7,476 nucleotides of DNA from Methylobacteriaceae bacterium (GTDB taxonomy: Bacteria; Pseudomonadota; Alphaproteobacteria; Rhizobiales; Beijerinckiaceae), in the NCBI GenBank assembly GCA_020638135.1, contig JACKJE010000044.1, positions 1 through 7,476 on the forward strand, written 5' to 3'. The notes beneath the pieces are model-generated. The model was not told the DNA's origin. It did no database searches and was given only the letters and a program-made list of their open reading frames with translations. Below, piece by piece: positions 5,264 to 7,476 of this stretch (position 1 is its first letter; every line of letters begins with the position of its first letter). A program made the translations under genes and the position numbers.

Positions 5264-6979
5264 TTACGCAGCGCGTTCCGTGACCGCTCCGGGCGCGCCT
5301 TCCAGCGCGGCCAGCCGGTCGGGGTCCGGATTCGCGCCGCCTTCATAGGCTTCGAGGAAGTCGAGCAGCGTCTGCCGATAGCGGTAGTAGTCGGGGTGTT
5401 CGAGCAATTCCTTGCGGCTGCGCGGACGCGGCAGATCGACCTTCATGACATAGCCGATGCGCGCATTCGGTCCGTTGGTCATCATCACCACCTTGTCGGC
5501 AAGCAGGATCGCCTCGTCGACATCGTGCGTGACGCAGACGGCGGTTACCTGCGTGCGCTTCCAGACGTCCATCAGCACGTCCTGCAGATCCCAGCGCGTG
5601 AGGCTGTCGAGCATGCCGAAGGGTTCGTCGAGCAGCAACAGCTTCGGCGAGAGCGCGAAGGCGCGCGCAATGCCGACGCGCTGGCGCATGCCGTTCGACA
5701 TTTCCGACGCCTTGCGGTCCATCGAGTCGGCGAGCCCGACACGGGACAGGTAATATTCGACGACGTCGTTGCGCTCCCTGGCGCTGGCCTTCGGATAGAC
5801 GCGGTCGACGCCGAGCGCGACATTGTCGCGCGCCGTCAGCCACGGCATGAGCGAGGGCGCCTGGAAGACGACCGCGCGGTCCGGACCCGCCGCGCCGACT
5901 TCGCGACCGTCGAGCACGATGGCGCCGCTCGACACATCCTGCAGGCCGGCCACCATCGACAGAACCGTCGACTTGCCGCAGCCGGAATGACCGATCAGCG
6001 AGATGAACTCGCCCTTGTTCATCTTGAAATTGAATCCGTCGACGACGGTCAGCGGGCCTTTCGGCGTGGCGAAGACCTTTGTGACCTGCGAGAAATCGAC
6101 AAAATTCTTGCTGATCGGCGAATGCGCCGCCTTTAAGTAGGCGTCCGGCAGCTGCGTGATCGGCGTCAGCGTCGGCGCCTTCAGGCCCTCGCCCTCCCCG
6201 ACATGCCGGTCGCCGACGCCCATCAGATAGTCAGTGATCTTCGCGCGAAGCGCCTTGAAGGCTTCATCCGAATTGACCGCGGAGCGGTCGCGGGGCCGTG
6301 GAATGTCGACCGCGAAGGACGGGCCGAGCGTCGCGCGCGGCCCCGGGTTGAGCGGAATGATGCGATCGGCGAGCAACAAAGCCTCGTCGACATCGTTGGT
6401 GATCAGCAGCACCGTCTTCTTCTCGCTGCGCCAGATTTCCTGGATCTCGTCCTGCAGCTTGGCGCGGGTGAGCGCGTCGAGCGCCGACAGCGGCTCGTCG
6501 AGCAGCAGTATCTGCGGGCTCATCGCCAGAGCGCGCGCCACCGACACGCGCTGGCGCATGCCGCCGGACAGTTCAGCCGGCCGGCGATCGAGCGCATGCG
6601 ACAGGCCGACCATCTCGATGTAGCGGCGCGTCCGCGCGGCGCGCTCCACCTTGCTTTCCTTGGCAAAGACGGAATCGACCGCCAACGCCACGTTTTCGAA
6701 GACGGTGAGCCAGGGCATTAGCGAATAGGACTGGAACACCAGTCCGCGATCGGGACCGGGGCCACCGACTCTGGCGCCCTTGACGGAAACCTCGCCTGTG
6801 TCGGGCTCGATGAGGCCGGCGATGAGCGACACGAGCGTCGTCTTGCCTGACCCCGAGAAGCCGACGATGGCGACGAAATCGCCCTCCTCGACCGCGAGAT
6901 TGACGTTGCTCAGCACTTCGCGGCGCTGCGGCCCCACGCCATATCCCTTGCTGACGTTCTTGAGTTCGAGAAAGGCCAA
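5264..6979 (-). CDS. Fused double ATPase of NrtCD/SsuB-type ABC importer
   Basis: This 571-residue protein carries two complete ABC ATPase domains in one chain and would supply both nucleotide-binding domains for the NrtB/SsuC-type permease. Domain 1 (about 3-220) has Walker A GFSGSGKT (40-47), Gln83, signature LSGGMRQRV (137-145), Walker B ILLLDEP (157-163) and LLITND, with Asn195 where the H-loop His is expected. Domain 2 (about 293-520) has Walker A GHSGCGKS (330-337), Gln373, signature MSNGMRQRV (427-435), Walker B LLLLDEP (447-453) and VCVTHD with His485. Corresponding motifs are all exactly 290 residues apart. The SLMPWLT and DVDEA(L/I)LLAD wording is typical of nitrate/nitrite/cyanate/taurine-type ATPases. 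Unlike cyanobacterial NrtC, there is no fused substrate-binding domain. The start is TTG 6979, supported by a strong ribosome binding site. It follows the permease stop by 10 bases and precedes the GAF gene by 59. The substrate (nitrate, cyanate, sulfonate, bicarbonate) cannot be decided. Confidence 0.9.
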   Translation of the reverse strand: MAFLELKNVSKGYGVGPQRREVLSNVNLAVEEGDFVAIVGFSGSGKTTLVSLIAGLIEPDTGEVSVKGARVGGPGPDRGLVFQSYSLMPWLTVFENVALAVDSVFAKESKVERAARTRRYIEMVGLSHALDRRPAELSGGMRQRVSVARALAMSPQILLLDEPLSALDALTRAKLQDEIQEIWRSEKKTVLLITNDVDEALLLADRIIPLNPGPRATLGPSFAVDIPRPRDRSAVNSDEAFKALRAKITDYLMGVGDRHVGEGEGLKAPTLTPITQLPDAYLKAAHSPISKNFVDFSQVTKVFATPKGPLTVVDGFNFKMNKGEFISLIGHSGCGKSTVLSMVAGLQDVSSGAIVLDGREVGAAGPDRAVVFQAPSLMPWLTARDNVALGVDRVYPKASARERNDVVEYYLSRVGLADSMDRKASEMSNGMRQRVGIARAFALSPKLLLLDEPFGMLDSLTRWDLQDVLMDVWKRTQVTAVCVTHDVDEAILLADKVVMMTNGPNARIGYVMKVDLPRPRSRKELLEHPDYYRYRQTLLDFLEAYEGGANPDPDRLAALEGAPGAVTERAA

Positions 6980-6992
6980 GTTCCCCTCCTCA
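6979..6992 (-). promoter_or_regulatory. Strong ribosome binding site with TTG start, overlapping permease stop region
   Basis: On the minus strand the permease stop TGA (6992-6990) is followed directly by GGAGGGGAAC and the TTG at 6979-6977. The near-perfect Shine-Dalgarno sequence is a few bases before TTG, and the translation begins at once with MAFLELKNVSKGYG, the usual opening of an ABC ATPase. No ATG in this frame fits better, so a TTG start is likely, perhaps to tune ATPase level relative to the permease. Confidence 0.75.
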
Positions 6993-7476
6993 GCGCGTCG
7001 GTGAATAGGTGAAGGCGGTCTGCAGCGCGAGCATCAGCCGGTCGAGCAGGAAGCCGATAATGCCGATGGTCAGCACCGCGACGATGATGCGCGCCAGCGA
7101 GTCCGACGATCCGTTCTGGAATTCGTCCCAGACGAACTTGCCGAGGCCAGGGTTCTGCGCGAGCATTTCGGCGGCGATCAGCACCATCCAGCCGACGCCG
7201 AGCGACAGGCGCAATCCCGTGAAGATGAGAGGCAGCGCCGACGGCAGGATCACCTTGCGGATCGTGGTCGAGGTCGGCAGGCGCAGCACTTTCGACACGT
7301 TGACGAGATCCTTGTCGACCGATGCGACGCCGAGCGCCGTGTTGATCAAAGTCGGCCAGAGCGAACACAGGGTCACAGTGATCGCCGAGATCACCAGCGA
7401 TTTCGGGAAGAGGTCCGATGGATTGAGGTAGAGCGCCGAGACGACCATCGTGACGATCGGCAACCAGGCGAGCGGC
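6990..7476 (-). CDS. NrtB/SsuC-type ABC importer permease, 5' end outside window
   Basis: This is the C-terminal part (about 162 residues) of a BPD-type inner-membrane permease. The frame stays open through the right edge, reading PLAWLPIVTMVV before any start; the TTG at 7463 is internal, because full-length relatives are about 250-300 residues. The EAA-like coupling loop is visible as VSKVLRLPTSTTIRKVILPSALPLIFTGLR in place of the standard EAA...G pattern, contacting the ATPase. It is followed by LSLGVGWMVLIAAEML and NPGLGKFVWDEFQNG, typical of the nitrate/taurine/bicarbonate (NrtB/SsuC/CmpB) branch. Hydrophobic segments lie at both ends of this part, and the last one ends in RLMLALQTAFTYSPTR. 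The stop is 10 bases before the ATPase start, which indicates tight operon coupling. The substrate-binding protein expected for this class should lie to the right of the window. The family is sure, the substrate is not. Confidence 0.9.
   Translation of the reverse strand, partial: PLAWLPIVTMVVSALYLNPSDLFPKSLVISAITVTLCSLWPTLINTALGVASVDKDLVNVSKVLRLPTSTTIRKVILPSALPLIFTGLRLSLGVGWMVLIAAEMLAQNPGLGKFVWDEFQNGSSDSLARIIVAVLTIGIIGFLLDRLMLALQTAFTYSPTR

Noticed and set aside
5264..7476. Naming the importer nrtBCD or another substrate-specific symbol
   Set aside because: Permease and ATPase motifs do not separate nitrate, cyanate, sulfonate and bicarbonate systems, and the substrate-binding protein is outside the window.

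Overview
The window is GC-rich (codon third positions are mostly G or C) and its gene content is typical of an alphaproteobacterium. A member of Hyphomicrobiales, possibly a methanotroph or other environmental relative, is a reasonable guess, but no marker gene settles this. Six protein genes are supported: five on the minus strand and one on the plus strand. No RNA gene, insertion sequence, CRISPR array or origin was seen.

Left part (1-896): a leader without a recognisable gene, then one plus-strand gene at 232-750 for a small exported DUF411 protein (putative copper/metal binding, twin-arginine-like signal). It converges on the next operon across a 146-base gap that contains two GC-rich inverted repeats.

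Middle part (897-3890, minus strand): a compact three-gene operon for a tripartite-type ABC exporter. In transcription order it encodes a HlyD/MacA-like periplasmic adaptor, an FtsX/MacB/DevC-type permease and a LolD/MacB/DevA-type ATPase. The first two genes overlap by ATGA and the last two are one base apart, so translation is probably coupled. The adaptor's only two cysteines form a CxxC pair in its beta-barrel region. The exported substrate is unknown.

A 342-base intergenic region (3891-4232) follows. It has an AT-rich island, a 12-base perfect palindrome and several GC-rich hairpins. It probably holds the exporter promoter and the end of the operon to the right.

Right part (4233-7476, minus strand): an operon for a nitrate/sulfonate/bicarbonate-type (NrtBCD/SsuBC/CmpBCD class) importer. 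It holds the 3' part of an inner-membrane permease cut by the window edge, a single polypeptide with two fused ATPase domains that starts at TTG behind a strong ribosome binding site, and a cytoplasmic protein made of three GAF-like repeats with a 104-residue period. The substrate-binding protein is presumably to the right of the window.

The two most interesting observations are these. First, the fused ATPase has complementary substitutions (H-loop Asn in domain 1, MSNG signature in domain 2) that would fall in the same ATP site. Second, the triple-GAF protein appears to be translated from the importer operon and may be a ligand sensor linked to uptake.
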